In this document: positions 38,541 through 51,000 of the stretch, piece by piece | How the letters are laid out: the number at the start of each line of letters is the position of its first letter | How positions within the stretch are numbered: the stretch's first letter is position 1 | Assembly (NCBI GenBank): GCA_964019415.1 | Contig: OZ025875.1 | Span: forward strand, 3,368,911-3,432,910 | Reading direction: 5' to 3' | Origin: Ianthella basta | Taxonomy: Eukaryota > Porifera > Demospongiae > Verongiida > Ianthellidae | Length of the DNA: 64,000 nt | Program-made: the position numbers and the translations under genes | The notes under the pieces: generated by a model | What the model saw: only the letters and a program-made list of their open reading frames with translations | What the model was told of the DNA's origin: nothing | Databases searched by the model: none

Positions 38541-39665
38541 TCTATGTACACAGTTTATCCAGTAGATAGCTAGGTGTGATGGCTACTATGGAGTGGTAGG
38601 TATCACAACAAGTTTTACTGCCGCGCGCAGACCATGCAAGCAATATATACAGCAGGGCACGATTCAAGCACAGCTATCTATATTATTATACTGAAGCCTT
38701 GTTGGCCGTCGTTCCAAATCTAGTCCGTCCTACTGACAGTATCGCGATGAAGAGCTACATAGAACTGCATGCAATAGACGCAACCTAAACAAACGTAGCT
38801 ACTACTTTCAAATGCTTAGTAAACACAATCAGCAATCACTTGAAGCTCACTTTGTGCATGACCAGGTGACACATGAACCAGAAGAAGCGCCAACAGTGGC
38901 AGCACCCAGTACTGATGGCTGTGGCCTCCCATCCCCTGCTAGCTAGCAAACGGACACTTGAGCACGACGTTTATCAAGCCAGTAGAATCGATGGATGTTC
39001 CTACACACGTCTACTGTGGTTCTTCCTCAGTACAGGAAAAGAACAAGGTGAAGTATGCAGAGATTCTGTCCACATACCACTTCGTACCAGTGTCAGCGGA
39101 TACGTCTGCATGAAGTGTTTAATTTTAATTAACCAAGAGACTTGGCCCTTCCTGTGAGAACTCAGGTGCTGTTTGCGTGTGAGGACTGGTGAGCCTCAGT
39201 CAAACCACCATCTCATGATTATCCTAATTAAGAATTGCGGTAGCCTCGCAGAGAAGAAATGTGGCTGTACACTACATGTATATAGCTAGTGCTGCATGGG
39301 CACAGCAAAGACGAATGGCTTTATTGACAGTGTTCACAGTCATATGACCTCCATGCAGAGACATGGCATTGTGTGAAGCATGTGTGTATATATTCTTGAT
39401 GTACTTGCTTGTAACGATTATGTTTGACATGTGCTTGCAATTGCTTGTAATAATTATGTTTGTGATTGCTTGTAATGTTATGCTGACATATTTATGGTGT
39501 AGATGTAACTGAGCATGTATACTAGAGAGACTAGAGACACGTGTTGTAAGTGTGCGGTTGTTGTTAAGGAATCTTTGTTTAGTTCAATTCGGTTGTTTAT
39601 TTGCTCACAGACGTCAAGGACGAGCAGAGGTAGCTGGACCCATAGAGGATCCCGACAGAATAATT
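38541..39665. repeat. Upstream-region duplication, short copy
   Basis: Matches 59573-61627 from CAGTTTATCCAGTAGATAGC through CCCATAGAGGATCCCGACAG, lacking about 0.9 kb present there. It lies just upstream of the SRCR exon at 38157, as the long copy lies upstream of 58609. Exon and promoter region were therefore copied together. Confidence 0.82.
39040..39135 (+). mobile_element. Smaller copy of the same retroelement fossil
   Basis: Shares the GAACAAGGTGAAGTATGCAG region with 60990-61080. Broken; part of the larger duplicated segment. Confidence 0.5.
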
Positions 39666-39860
39666 AGGGAATAGTTTATAGCGATAGTGCGTATTACAGC
39701 AGATATAAAATAGCTTCGATGATGTCATATAAACCTCACGTGCACTTTGCCTGCAACGTTCATGTATGGGATTTATTGTCATGCGCACTCTGCCAGCCAC
39801 GCACATCTACAGGATTTAGAATCACATGTGAAGTAATTAGAATGCCTTCTCTGAAGATTG
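39660..39860. mobile_element. Diverged fragment related to the palindromic MITE
   Basis: TATGGGATTTATT, GGATTTAGAATCAC and TTAGAATGCCTTCTCT resemble the right third of the 34.9-kb element. The ends are not visible. Confidence 0.5.
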
Positions 39861-40984
39861 GAATCTTTGCATAATACCACTATCGACAATGACCAACTGG
39901 ACTCGGGAGTCGATATAACTGAATGATAAACTGACATGCAACAAAATGTTCAAATATGCACAAATAACAGTTCCATTGCAATGTTCTGTGTACTCGTTGA
40001 CCAGCCATCGTGTACAAAGCCATGCACGGCAGATCAACACTGAGAAAATGACTTTGGCTAACCATTTTGGTGACAAAAAATTACCCTGACACAGCCTGTG
40101 AAAACATGACTTACAATGGACAATGAGATATGCAATAAGTAATATATATAGTATGGTGATTGCGCAACCATAGGGAGTTAAGCATTGGCAGGTGGTCCTA
40201 TATATGTGATATAGACCCGAAAAGAGGTCTGATATCACAATATCAAGCCTCTGATTGCGCAACAGGTCTGATATCAAGAAGAAATGTCATGAAACCAGAG
40301 CCAAATGTGTGTACTAAACAATGTCAGGTGAAGCAGTCTTACCATTTCACTGTGGCCGTGACAATCAGTGCTGCGGAGGATCTTGATGCTCCAAGAAGAA
40401 ACGCGACCGCAAAAATCGTTGCACGAAGGAAAATCAGTTTGACAAGATGCAAATATACATGTGTAAAGGGACGTATTCTAGGAACTGAGCACTGTGTCCG
40501 GCTCTGTTGCGCGAAACTATGGCATGGAAGACGCGCAGACACAGTCCATTGAGCGACTTCTTCAGATGACGAAAAGCAAAGTCCAGGTGGATATCGTCGA
40601 AAGCTCCCAAATGTGATTAAAATTGCCCCTTCTAGTTCTGAGTCCGCATCAAAGTCGGTGTTCCACCAGAAAAGAAGCTTTCAAGACCATCCTTGCAGCA
40701 CCCTGTCACAGCCACAACCAAAACTGCTGACTGTGCATTATTTTGAATTCGATTCCCTGTAATCTCATTGGTCAGCGTGCTGCCAAAAGGAGCGCAGTAT
40801 TCTCATTGGTCAGCCCTGAAGCTTGTTGTGATGTCACAGAGGCGTCTACTGAATGCAATGGTGCCGTAGCCTGTTCCCAGAAGGAGCAGTGACGTAATGC
40901 AGGCGCTTATCAAATGCAAATGGCGTCGTCTCCAGAGAGGTCTGGCCTCGATATTGCTGTAGAAGGTTCGTTTCTGTTGCGCAC

Positions 40985-41100
40985 TCACCATACTATATAA
41001 GACATATAGTACGGTAGGTCTATATAGGACCTCGGCACTCATATTTACCTCGGTCCTATATATTGGCTATAGACCTCCCTACAGTACTATATGTGTTACA
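40985..41100. repeat. Inverted repeat in 3' region
   Basis: ATACTATATAAGACATATAG and TCTATATAGGACC pair with GGTCCTATATATTGG and ACAGTACTATATGTG. Foldback structure of about 115 bp. Confidence 0.7.
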
Positions 41101-41104
41101 TATA

Positions 41105-41225
41105 TAACGTATGGTAAGGAGGTTGATTTCGGAAAATATCGACCCGAGGGCGCTTATATCAACCGAGGCACGAACAGCCCGAGGGTTGATATTGTCCGCA
41201 ATCAACCTCCTTACCATACGTTATA
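41105..41225. repeat. Second inverted repeat, adjacent
   Basis: TAACGTATGGTAAGGAGGTT at the left end pairs perfectly with AACCTCCTTACCATACGTTA at the right end; inner arms TCGACCCGAGGG and CCCGAGGGTTGATA. Ends look like TIRs of a small element. Confidence 0.75.
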
Positions 41226-41973
41226 CGTTATATCGTATGGTCTTTTTGAAGCTCAGCCAGCGCGAAGGCTCAATTAGACTGCCAGGCAAGTAGCAGCTGA
41301 CGCCATTTGCATTCCTTATTAAACGCCTAGGTAGACGTCACCTTAGCAGCCTAATCTGCGCATGCACAGTAGATTCTGGTGCCAATTTTAATGTCGCATT
41401 TGTGGTCTGCGATGGAACTGAACGAGCAGAAAACTCGGAGGCTCTCTCTCTCTCTCTTCCTCAAGCGCTCGTCATCAGGGCGATTTTAGGCTGTTCCATC
41501 AGAAGAGATAAGTCGATCGAAGAAACCCAACATTCCTGCTTAACACGCAGCACTGAACTGATTGGGCAGTTAGGACCTTTGAGGAATGGAGGGATTTCTA
41601 CAATTCCAGACATAGCAAATCTGAGTGCCCACGCAATATTTTGCTGACAGAAGACAAGGAAGCGCTGTCACTGGCTTTGCATTTTCATAATGAAAGTGAG
41701 AAAAGCGATTGGAGAGCCATACATGCCACAAAGCTTTGATCGACATATATCTTCTGATGGAACAGCCTGAAATCGCTCTGATGACAGGAGATCTAGAAAG
41801 AGCCTCCGAGTTTTCTGCTCATTCTGTTCCATCAATTACTATATATTGCATAGTGACATGCCAGGTATGCTATGATAACGAACCTCATTTTGTAGTTATT
41901 ATGGCATATAACATACTTTTTAGCCCTATCCTTTACTACATGATTGTGCAATCACCATACGATATGTACTTAC

Positions 41974-42093
41974 AAGTGCAGTTCATTCCATCTCCACTGT
42001 ATCCTTCATTACAGGTACATGTGTATGACCCAGGTGTGTTGGTACACAGAGCATTCGCATCACAAGGAGACTGTGAAGCGCATTCATCAACAT
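41974..42093 (-). CDS. cbEGF exon, last of the 42-59 kb gene
   Basis: 120 nt; [17 protein letters not shown]. The final exon base is T rather than the usual G before GTAAGT, which would change the codon spanning the next junction. Confidence 0.86.
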
Positions 42094-45000
42094 CTATGCA
42101 CAAGAGAGGTTTGCAGATGCAAGAAATTAAACTGTGGTAGAAAGACACTCTCAACAGTTGGAGCCTATGATTGCTACAACTCAGATAGAAATATACTAAA
42201 AGTCAATATCATGTACAGACTAATATGTAATATGCAAGGGCAACAAGGAAGTACCTACCAGTGCATGTCCTTCCATCTCCAGTGTATCCTTCATTGCAGG
42301 TGCATGTGTATGACCCAGGTGAGTTGGTACATGTGGCATTGTGATCACAAGGAGACTGTAGCGCACATTCATCAACATCTGCAGGAGTGGTACATATATT
42401 CAAATTACAAGCCACCTGCACTAGCCAAAGAGTAGTGTCCCAACTATCCCAGCTTTAAATTTAAATTCAGTTTGTTTGGCAACAAGCATCTGACATTTCC
42501 ATGCCTTTGCTTGCCCAACCTGTGCCATTACTCTTAGCCTGGCCAGCAAGCACACCAATTTTCACTCGTCCGGGCTCCTGGAAGTTTGGCTTGCTCTTCA
42601 GTTTATGCTAGGCGACAAACTTCATAACATTCCCTGTCTTTTGCCAGCCAGCCGTGCCTGCTATGCAGTTTCTGTTTGTTGTCCAGCTAGGTCATGCAGC
42701 TGTGCCTTGCCACGCAGCAGCCGTCACCTTCTCCCTTCTGGTGGCTCAGCATTGTCACTCACCGGAAGTGAGAAGGTGATGCCTGCCATGGGCAAAGCAC
42801 AGAAGCATTACCTGGTTGGACGACAGAAGAAATGTGTAGGTAACTTGGTTGCAAGCAGTCAATGCATATGCTTGCAATTGATATGGAATTGAGTATCCAC
42901 AGAAGAAAGTAGCAGAGCTCAAGTGTGGCAATCTCTCAAAGGAGGAGCCCAAGCAGGTGAACGAATGCATGAGTTGCGAGAATCAGCTCCTGTGCTTGAT
43001 GAGGGTGTAAATGGAGGACAAAAGGAAGCACAGTGCGACTCGTGGTACCTACATACATTAGCCACACCACTGATCAAAGAGAGAGCACTCTGAAGTGAAA
43101 AGAGCTAAGATCAGAAAGTATGCTGCTACTATGACAGGAAACCATAGCCAATGATCCTCCAACATTTCCATTTTTTGTCACGTCATCGGTAGTTATGGAT
43201 GTGGAATCTGCCAAATTTGAAACCAGCAAAGCTTTCATGGCAAATCTGCCAAATTTCGTACATGCCAACATTTCCTGCAGTATAAGGGTAATCGGAAAGA
43301 AATACTCACCAGTGCATGTCCTTCCATCTCCAGTGTATCCATCATTGCAGGCACATGTGTATGACCCAAGGATGTTGGTGCACAGAGCATTTGAATCACA
43401 AGGAGACTGTGAAACACATTCATCAACATCTGCAGGAATAGATTGCAGAGGTAAAAGAGAGAGAGCCTGTCCTTGCCAATCAGATTTGCTGATTGCTATA
43501 TGACGTGGCATTGGCTCGCTCAAAGGACAAAATTTGTGCTTCTAACCAAGAAAAATTATCCCACAAAGCAGAAATTAAGCTTTGAATAGTGAATCAGCTT
43601 GAACCTTAGGAAATTTTAGATAGTTGCAAGGCTACAAAGCTTCATCCCAGAATTCAGGGTTAATTCCATTGGCAACTGAAATAGAGATTAATACACAGCA
43701 AAATATGTGTAGGGTAATCAGTAAACATCTTACCAGTGCATGTCCTTCCATTTCCAGAGTATCCTTCATTGCAAGTACAAGTGTACGACCCAAGTGTGTT
43801 GGTACACAGAGCATTCTGATCACAAGGAGACTGTAGTGCACATTCATCAACATCTGCAGGAATAGATCGCAGAGGTAAAAGAAACAGACAGATTCAGTTT
43901 CAGTATTAATGCACACTCAATAACTGTTATAACACAAAGAGCTAGTATGGAGGGTAGGCTGACCAGTGCATGTACTTCCATCTCCAGTGTATCCTTCATT
44001 GCACACACATGTGTATGACCCAGGTGTGTTGGTACAAACAGCATTCCGATCACAAGGAGACTGCTGCGCACATTCATCCACATCTATGGGAGTGGTATGT
44101 ACATATGTACTTGCATTGTTAAGTGACTACTTGCTCACAAGGTTGAAAGTATTTAGAGGAGAATAACAGACTGGAAGTGGAAATGAAGGTAAATTGAAAT
44201 ATGTTGCATGTGTAGACAAGAGTGAACTACCTACCAGTGCACTTGAAATCGCAGAACTTAACATATACTCACTACTGTGTATAGTGCTTATGGAAAATAT
44301 ACATACCTGTGCATGTCCTTCCATCTCCAGTGTATCCCTCATTGCAGGTACATGTGTATGACCCAGGTGTGTTGGTGCACAGAGCATTTGGATCACAAGG
44401 AGACTGCTGCATACATTCGTCAACATCTGTATGAGTGGTACACATGGGACCTGTGGTTAATTTTGCTGCTGTATGTAAGATACACATGGCATTTGTGTCA
44501 TGACCATCACACAAGTCCGGGTCGGACAATGCATCTTCAAAAGATATATCTGTTATAGGGAATTAATGTTGAAGGAATCTTCAGAAATCTGCCAAGCATT
44601 CCAAATGGCATTCAGTGAAACTAATATAGTTTTGGGTTAAGGACTAGGGAGTTCTTAGCCATAATAACCCTAAGTGAAAAAGAAGTGCGATGCACTCTTG
44701 CATTTCAAACCTTTCAAACCACACCACTCTGAACTATAACACAATCGCTGGGAGGGGAGAGTGTGGTCACACTGATGGCCATGCCACAATACACAGTGGT
44801 ATAAAGTATACAGTAAATCTGCTTCCTCAATGCTCAATTTGTATAGTACAAGTTGCCTAATAACTCTAAGCATGCTGATAGTCTGCTTTTCAGTAGCTCA
44901 GACTTGGGGTGAGTAGAAATGTCTAAGTTTTAAGGCGTGTAAAATGCCATCTTTTGCCACTTCTACGCATTTAATAAGCCAAACATGCTTCTCGCTTCAA

Positions 45001-48000
45001 CTTGGAGATTTACCCCCAGGTCACCAAGTGCTAGAACATTGACTCACCAGCATGCTTAGAAACGCTAGGTGAGCTCTATTTGGAATTACTAATCAGTCCA
45101 TTGGTTCAGAGCATACACTTAGTAATAAGGCATTTTAATTCAATTAGATTAAAATGGTTGAGCTAATGAGCCATGATACACACACTCTACACTAAAAGAT
45201 AGAAATTTAAAGACATTAAAACAATAAAGAAATTAAAAACACTATTCTGTGTAGTTCAACTGACCTGGTGTGGTGTCACACACTACTCCTGCATCTTCGC
45301 TGTGGGCGCAATTATGAATTCCAATGCCATTATTGGGGCAGTCAGCCAGGCGTGTCTCACTCCCAGTACAGGCCACATTGTCATAGTGGATTGGACCAGT
45401 GCCTTGGCCATAGGTAGCAACTCCAGGTGCAGATGTGGCTCTGGTGTAACCAAGCTGTCGGCACACCACGTTGGCATCAGTAATGTCCCAACCGTCATCA
45501 CACACAGTGCCCCATTCGCCATTGTGGTAGACTTCTACACGCCCTTCATTTGCAGTTGTACCTCCCACCAATCGGACTGCACCTTCACCCTCTGTTGCAA
45601 GAGATTAACAACAGTAGTGAGATTGTAGGTTTCTCTGTCAGCATGACAATCCATCACAACAAGAAAAGAATTAAAGCTCCAACATTTATGTAATTCTACA
45701 AATGAGAGCTTGCATAAGGGGAAACATGTGCAAGATATTTTAATTAGTACGCACTTCTCATCATCAATCTGCAACTGTTACATCCTGGCAAACACAATAG
45801 CTATTTAGTATCAATTATGAACCTTTCAGTTTGACAATCCACACATTCTGTCAGAAGGAATGTCTACAAACATGGCATAAAGTAATGTCAGGCTAAAAGT
45901 CAAGAGGGCACTACACCTTGATCCACCCTGCAAAACTACTCTTCGGAATTTGACACTACATGTAAGGTACATTCTAATGCTATAGCTAACAGTCTGTTCC
46001 ACATACAATAGGCATATGTCTTGCACTGTGAGTGCTCTAAAAGATGGCAGAGAATTGCCATAATATATGTTTTAACCTTGTAGGATTAAACCTTCGCAGT
46101 TTTGCAAATCAGCAGCCATCCGTGAAGGTTTCATCCCGCAAAACTTACACAAGGCTCTAGCTAGCCAGACTGAGTCCTTGCAACCATGACAGTAAAAATG
46201 TGAAAATCGTCAAATTGCAAATAGTGAAAGTTTAATCCTGCCATAGTTAATGTGTACACAGTAAGCTGTTGTACATACTAAAGCTGTCATAGGTAATGGC
46301 TGAGTTGCATAAACCTCTTGAGTAACTGTAAAGGTGCAAATCACTGATACAGAACACAGCATACCTCAAATACATACAAATGAACCACACAAACTGAAAC
46401 TAAGTAAACTTACCCTGTGTACTAGTGGCACACACCACTCCTGCATCTTCACTGTGAGCACAGTTATGAACTCCAATACCATTATGTGGGCAGTCAGCCA
46501 GTCGTGTCTCACTCCCAGTGCAGGCCACATCGTCATAGTGGATTGGATCAGTGCCTTGACCAAAGAAAGCTCGTTGAGGTGCAGATGTGGCTCCAGTGTA
46601 GCCAAGCTGACGGCACACCACATTGGCATCAGTAATGTCCCAACCGTCATCACACACAGTGCCCCATTGTCCATTGTGATAGACTTCCACACGTCCCTCA
46701 TTTGCACCAGTACCTCCCACCAATCGAACATTACCTTCACCCTCTGTTGTAGGAGGGAAGCAACAGCAGTGAAAATGTAGGATTCTTTGTCAGCATGACA
46801 ACCTACTACAATAGCAAAGATAGGCATTAAAGTTTTCAACATGTATGTGACTCTACAATGGACAACTTCCATAAGCAAGAGAAAACATGTGCAGGAAGTT
46901 TCCAGCAGTACTTCTCATGATACAATCCACAACACTTTACATCCCGAAAACAAGATAGCATATTCGATAAACACGTCATGATTACCGTATACGTACTCAA
47001 ACCTTTGTCCCTGTACTCAATACATTACAGTTGACCTCAAATTGAGGACTAGGAGATGCACACGCTCTACTGCAATTCCTCATTGTAGCCTTTAATGCGC
47101 CATCATGGGTTGTCTGCAGCCATGCTTGGTAGCTACCTCCCATTTACAGCAGAAGGTGTTCTATACTTGTTGCCATGCTCTTGGCATCAGACAATTTTTG
47201 CTGATTGTGGTTACTTCTCTAGTTTTTGCATCAACAGGAGAAATGGCAAGAGAGTGCACAATTTTCTTCAAGAGATTAGCTGATATCCCAGCCAAGAAGA
47301 AGATCTGCTTCTTCAAGGTGATGTTCTAGATCTGCTGCAAAATCTTATGTTTGCAAAAGCAGCTACTTAAATTCCTGTGAGCAATGGCTAATTTTCTCTC
47401 CTACTCCAACAATTCACCTGAACTCTAAATATTTGTTGCCCTGGGCCATTTTGTCCATTATCCAATCCTCATGACTGACGAAGCATTTGCTGCCCAAAAT
47501 GTATAAAAATTTAGAGCACAAACAATAAAGGTATCCCAGGCAAAGGCCAAGAGGGGATTACACCTTGATTCACACAAAGCATACTCTTTGAGATACATTA
47601 CATGTATGATATGTATATAATGCTATACTAACACCAGCCAACACTCCGACACACATATCATGACCATTTGTCTTGCACTATGAGTATTCTGAAAGTTGGC
47701 AGAGAAGCTACACCAAAGCTGTTGTACACGCTAAAAACTGTCGTGCATGTATAACTGAGTTACATAAACCACTTGAGTAACTGTAAAGGTGATGAACAAA
47801 TCATTGGTACCGAACACAGCACATATCAGACACATACAAAGGAACCATGCAAACTGAAACCTGTTGAACATACCCTGTGTAGTAGTGTCACACACTACTC
47901 CTGCATCTTCGCTGTGAGCACAATTATGAATTCCAATACCATTATTGGGGCAGTCAGCCAGGCGTGTCTCACTCCCAGTGCAGGCCACATTGTCATAGTG

Positions 48001-51000
48001 GATTGGACCAGTGCCTTGACCGTAGGTAGCAACTCCAGGTGCAGATGTGGCTCCACTGTAACCAAGCTGTCGGCACACCACGTTGGCATCAGTAATGTCC
48101 CAAAGGTCATCACACACAGTGCCCCATTCACCATTGTGGTAGACTTCAACACGCCCCTCGTTTGCACTGCTACCTCCTACCAATCGAACATTACCTTCAC
48201 CTTGTATGGGAGAAACAACAGCAGTTGGACTAAAATCCCTGTCGACATGACAATCCAATATAAAAGTGAAGCAGGACGTTGTATACGTACATAGCTTAAA
48301 CATGTATGTACAGTGGAACCTGCATGACTTGCAGTCACTTCTGGAAAGTGGCTGCCTCAATTGTGAATACACCATTAAAGTCCCAATGATTGGTCTTATT
48401 CTATAGCAATAAAGATTCCACTCGAACTGCAGACACACCATTATCCCTAGTAACTGGCACACTGGCCTATTAACAACGGTATGTATCCCTCATTGATCAC
48501 TGCATGGGAATCTTACAGGCCTATATACGTAGGCTCAAAAGAACATGCCTTCTCAAGTTCGCCATCAGTATGTGAGAAATGTTGTAGTACAATTTATCGG
48601 ATTACTTTGAAACAAGGCACCAGCTGCAGTACTCAACTACAATGTTGTGTTGTGCCTCCTACAACTGTAGCTATAATGCATGGAATGTTCTGCAGCTGAA
48701 TGGCAGGAGCTATGCATGTACTCAACATTAACAGCATGCACTGATCATGATAGACCAGCTGTATGCATGTGTGTGTGTGTGTTTGTGTGTGATCATGCTG
48801 TACACACTACGTAGTATAGGTCTGCTCACAAGTAAGCGTGGCCAAAGCGCTTACTGCGCCTCACGTCACTGGCTTGATGACACAGTCCATCTAGTGCCAT
48901 ATGGCTGGTTCAACTTAAAGACAATGATGGTATTGAAAGCACCAGTTGGGTGTCACACACACGCATATACACACTACTCACCAAGCGTGTGTGCAACAGC
49001 AATAATCAGAGTAGCCCTAGGTGGCGTGGGCCATTAATTAGTAATAGATCCTGTTGCCATGGTAATGGGCCTCTAAACGATGGTTCTAAATCTCTGAGAA
49101 GCATTCCAACTGCTTCGCACGGGGGTTTATAAATCCCATATAACCATCTGCGGGAACTCCGCAGAGGCATTTATCATCGTAATGACGTCATTCATGCGTA
49201 CGCCATCAAGAAGTGAGAGGAAGGCAAAGTGATTGGGTAAGCGAACAGATTTGAATCTATATGACTTAAATGGCGACCAATCGATGTCTCAACGCGATTT
49301 AGACCACTCAGCACTCGGGCACTTCACACCCTCGAGCTTCGTGCTCTAAATCGCGCAGACACCTCTTGGTCACCACTTAACTATTACATAAATTGCAATT
49401 ATTGTGACTGTCTGATGCATGGTATCTAAGGGGTGCATGTAGCTAGCTGGTGTGCGAGTAACTCACTATACACAATGTTAGTGTATGGCCATAAACAAAC
49501 AGTGGGAAATGAGGTAAGCTTTACAACAGCAGTAAACAAAGAGAATAGCTAAAGAAGCAATATAGACACAGTGCTGCAGGCAATTGTTGTAAGCAGGTGT
49601 CCAGTCCAGCAGCAGAAGGAACCTTCTTCTTTAGCTTGCAAGGTAGCCCCACATAAGGGCAGCCAAGTGGGCTTTCCAGCACATTAGCTTACTTCACTCC
49701 CATATTATAAAGAGGGCTTTCAGCAGCCCCAAATGCAAAACAGCTATAATATCCACACTGCGAATCAAAACACCCATATGTGGACAGCTAGAGCAGCTCT
49801 CTCTCACTAGCAAATAACAGAACACTGCCATGCAAGTGTGGACACTAGTGAGTTCCAACCTAAGGAATGTAGAATGTCGCAGAGATTGCTTGCTACAAGG
49901 CATACATGCACAGCCGAAGCGTCCATGTTTGTCGCCACATGATTGCACTGTCCAAATCAGCAAAGGTAAAGTGCTCAAGGGCATTCCACCTTAGCTGACA
50001 TTGTAAACGAGCATTCGTTTAATTGATACTGTATATGAGGTATGTACGCTAGTTAACACTCAGTCCCACATAACATGATCACGTGTCTTGCTCTGCAGGT
50101 CAGCAGTGATATTACAACAAACTGATATACATAACAGGTGGTCATAAGTGATGCCTGAGTAAATTATTGCACTTGAGTATACATAATGAAAATTACCAAT
50201 ACCGAACACAGCACATATCAAATACATAAAAAGGAAACCACACCAACTTACTCTGTGTAGTAGTGTCACACACTACTCCTGCATCTTCACTGTGAGCACA
50301 ATTATGAATTCCAATGCCATTATTGGGGCAGTCAGCCAGACGTGTCTCACTCCCGGTGCAGGCCACATTGTCATAGTGGATTGGACCAGTGCCTTGACCG
50401 TAGGTAGCAACTCCAGGTGCAGATGTGGCTCCACTGTAACCAAGCTGTCGGCACACCACGTTGGCATCAGTAATGTCCCAAAGGTCATCACACACAGTGC
50501 CCCATTCGCCATTGTGGTAGACTTCCACACGCCCCTCACTTGCACTGCTACCTCCAACCAATCGAACATTACCTTCACCTTCTATTGTAGGATAGAAACA
50601 ACAACAGTGAGATTAGAATTCTCAGTCAACATGACAATCCACAGTAAGGCAAGACATTGCATTAAAGCCTCAATGTGTGTATACATAATTCTATAATGCA
50701 GAACCACCTGAATAAAGGATTACATACGGGCAAGAGGTTTCCAATATGGCTTAACTCCAAGTGCTTCTAATGATTCTATGCCCATATGCAGGGATTCAAA
50801 AGGGAGGTTAAATGTCTCAGCGAACATTTACATCCATCAATCCAAATGGAAGACGGTGTAAGAGGTCAGGTATACAGTAGGCATACTGGAATGTAGGGTG
50901 AAACTGGCAAACACAACAAGTTTATTCCTATCCACTGTTACATTAATAATGATGAACCAATCATTCACTTGCCATTCTATACATTAATCCAGAAGTAGTT

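Larger units (their letters stand above)
39861..41973. other. Region below the last EGF of the 42-59 kb gene
   Basis: 39950-40130 is a decayed copy of the intron that precedes E modules (GCCATGCACGGCAGA, GATGACTTTGG-like, GTGACAAAA, GAAAACATGACTTAC), but no EGF exon follows. Two foldback repeats at 40985-41225. A plus-strand 130-codon ORF (40160-40552) is unrecognised. No terminal exon or polyadenylation site could be assigned. Confidence 0.5.

Noticed and set aside
38873-39157. 94-codon plus ORF near 39 kb
   Set aside because: It spans the duplicated upstream segment and the retroelement fossil out of frame; the counterpart at 60 kb does not keep it.
40160-40552. 130-codon plus ORF
   Set aside because: No recognisable domain, no second copy for comparison and no splice context; left as unassigned.
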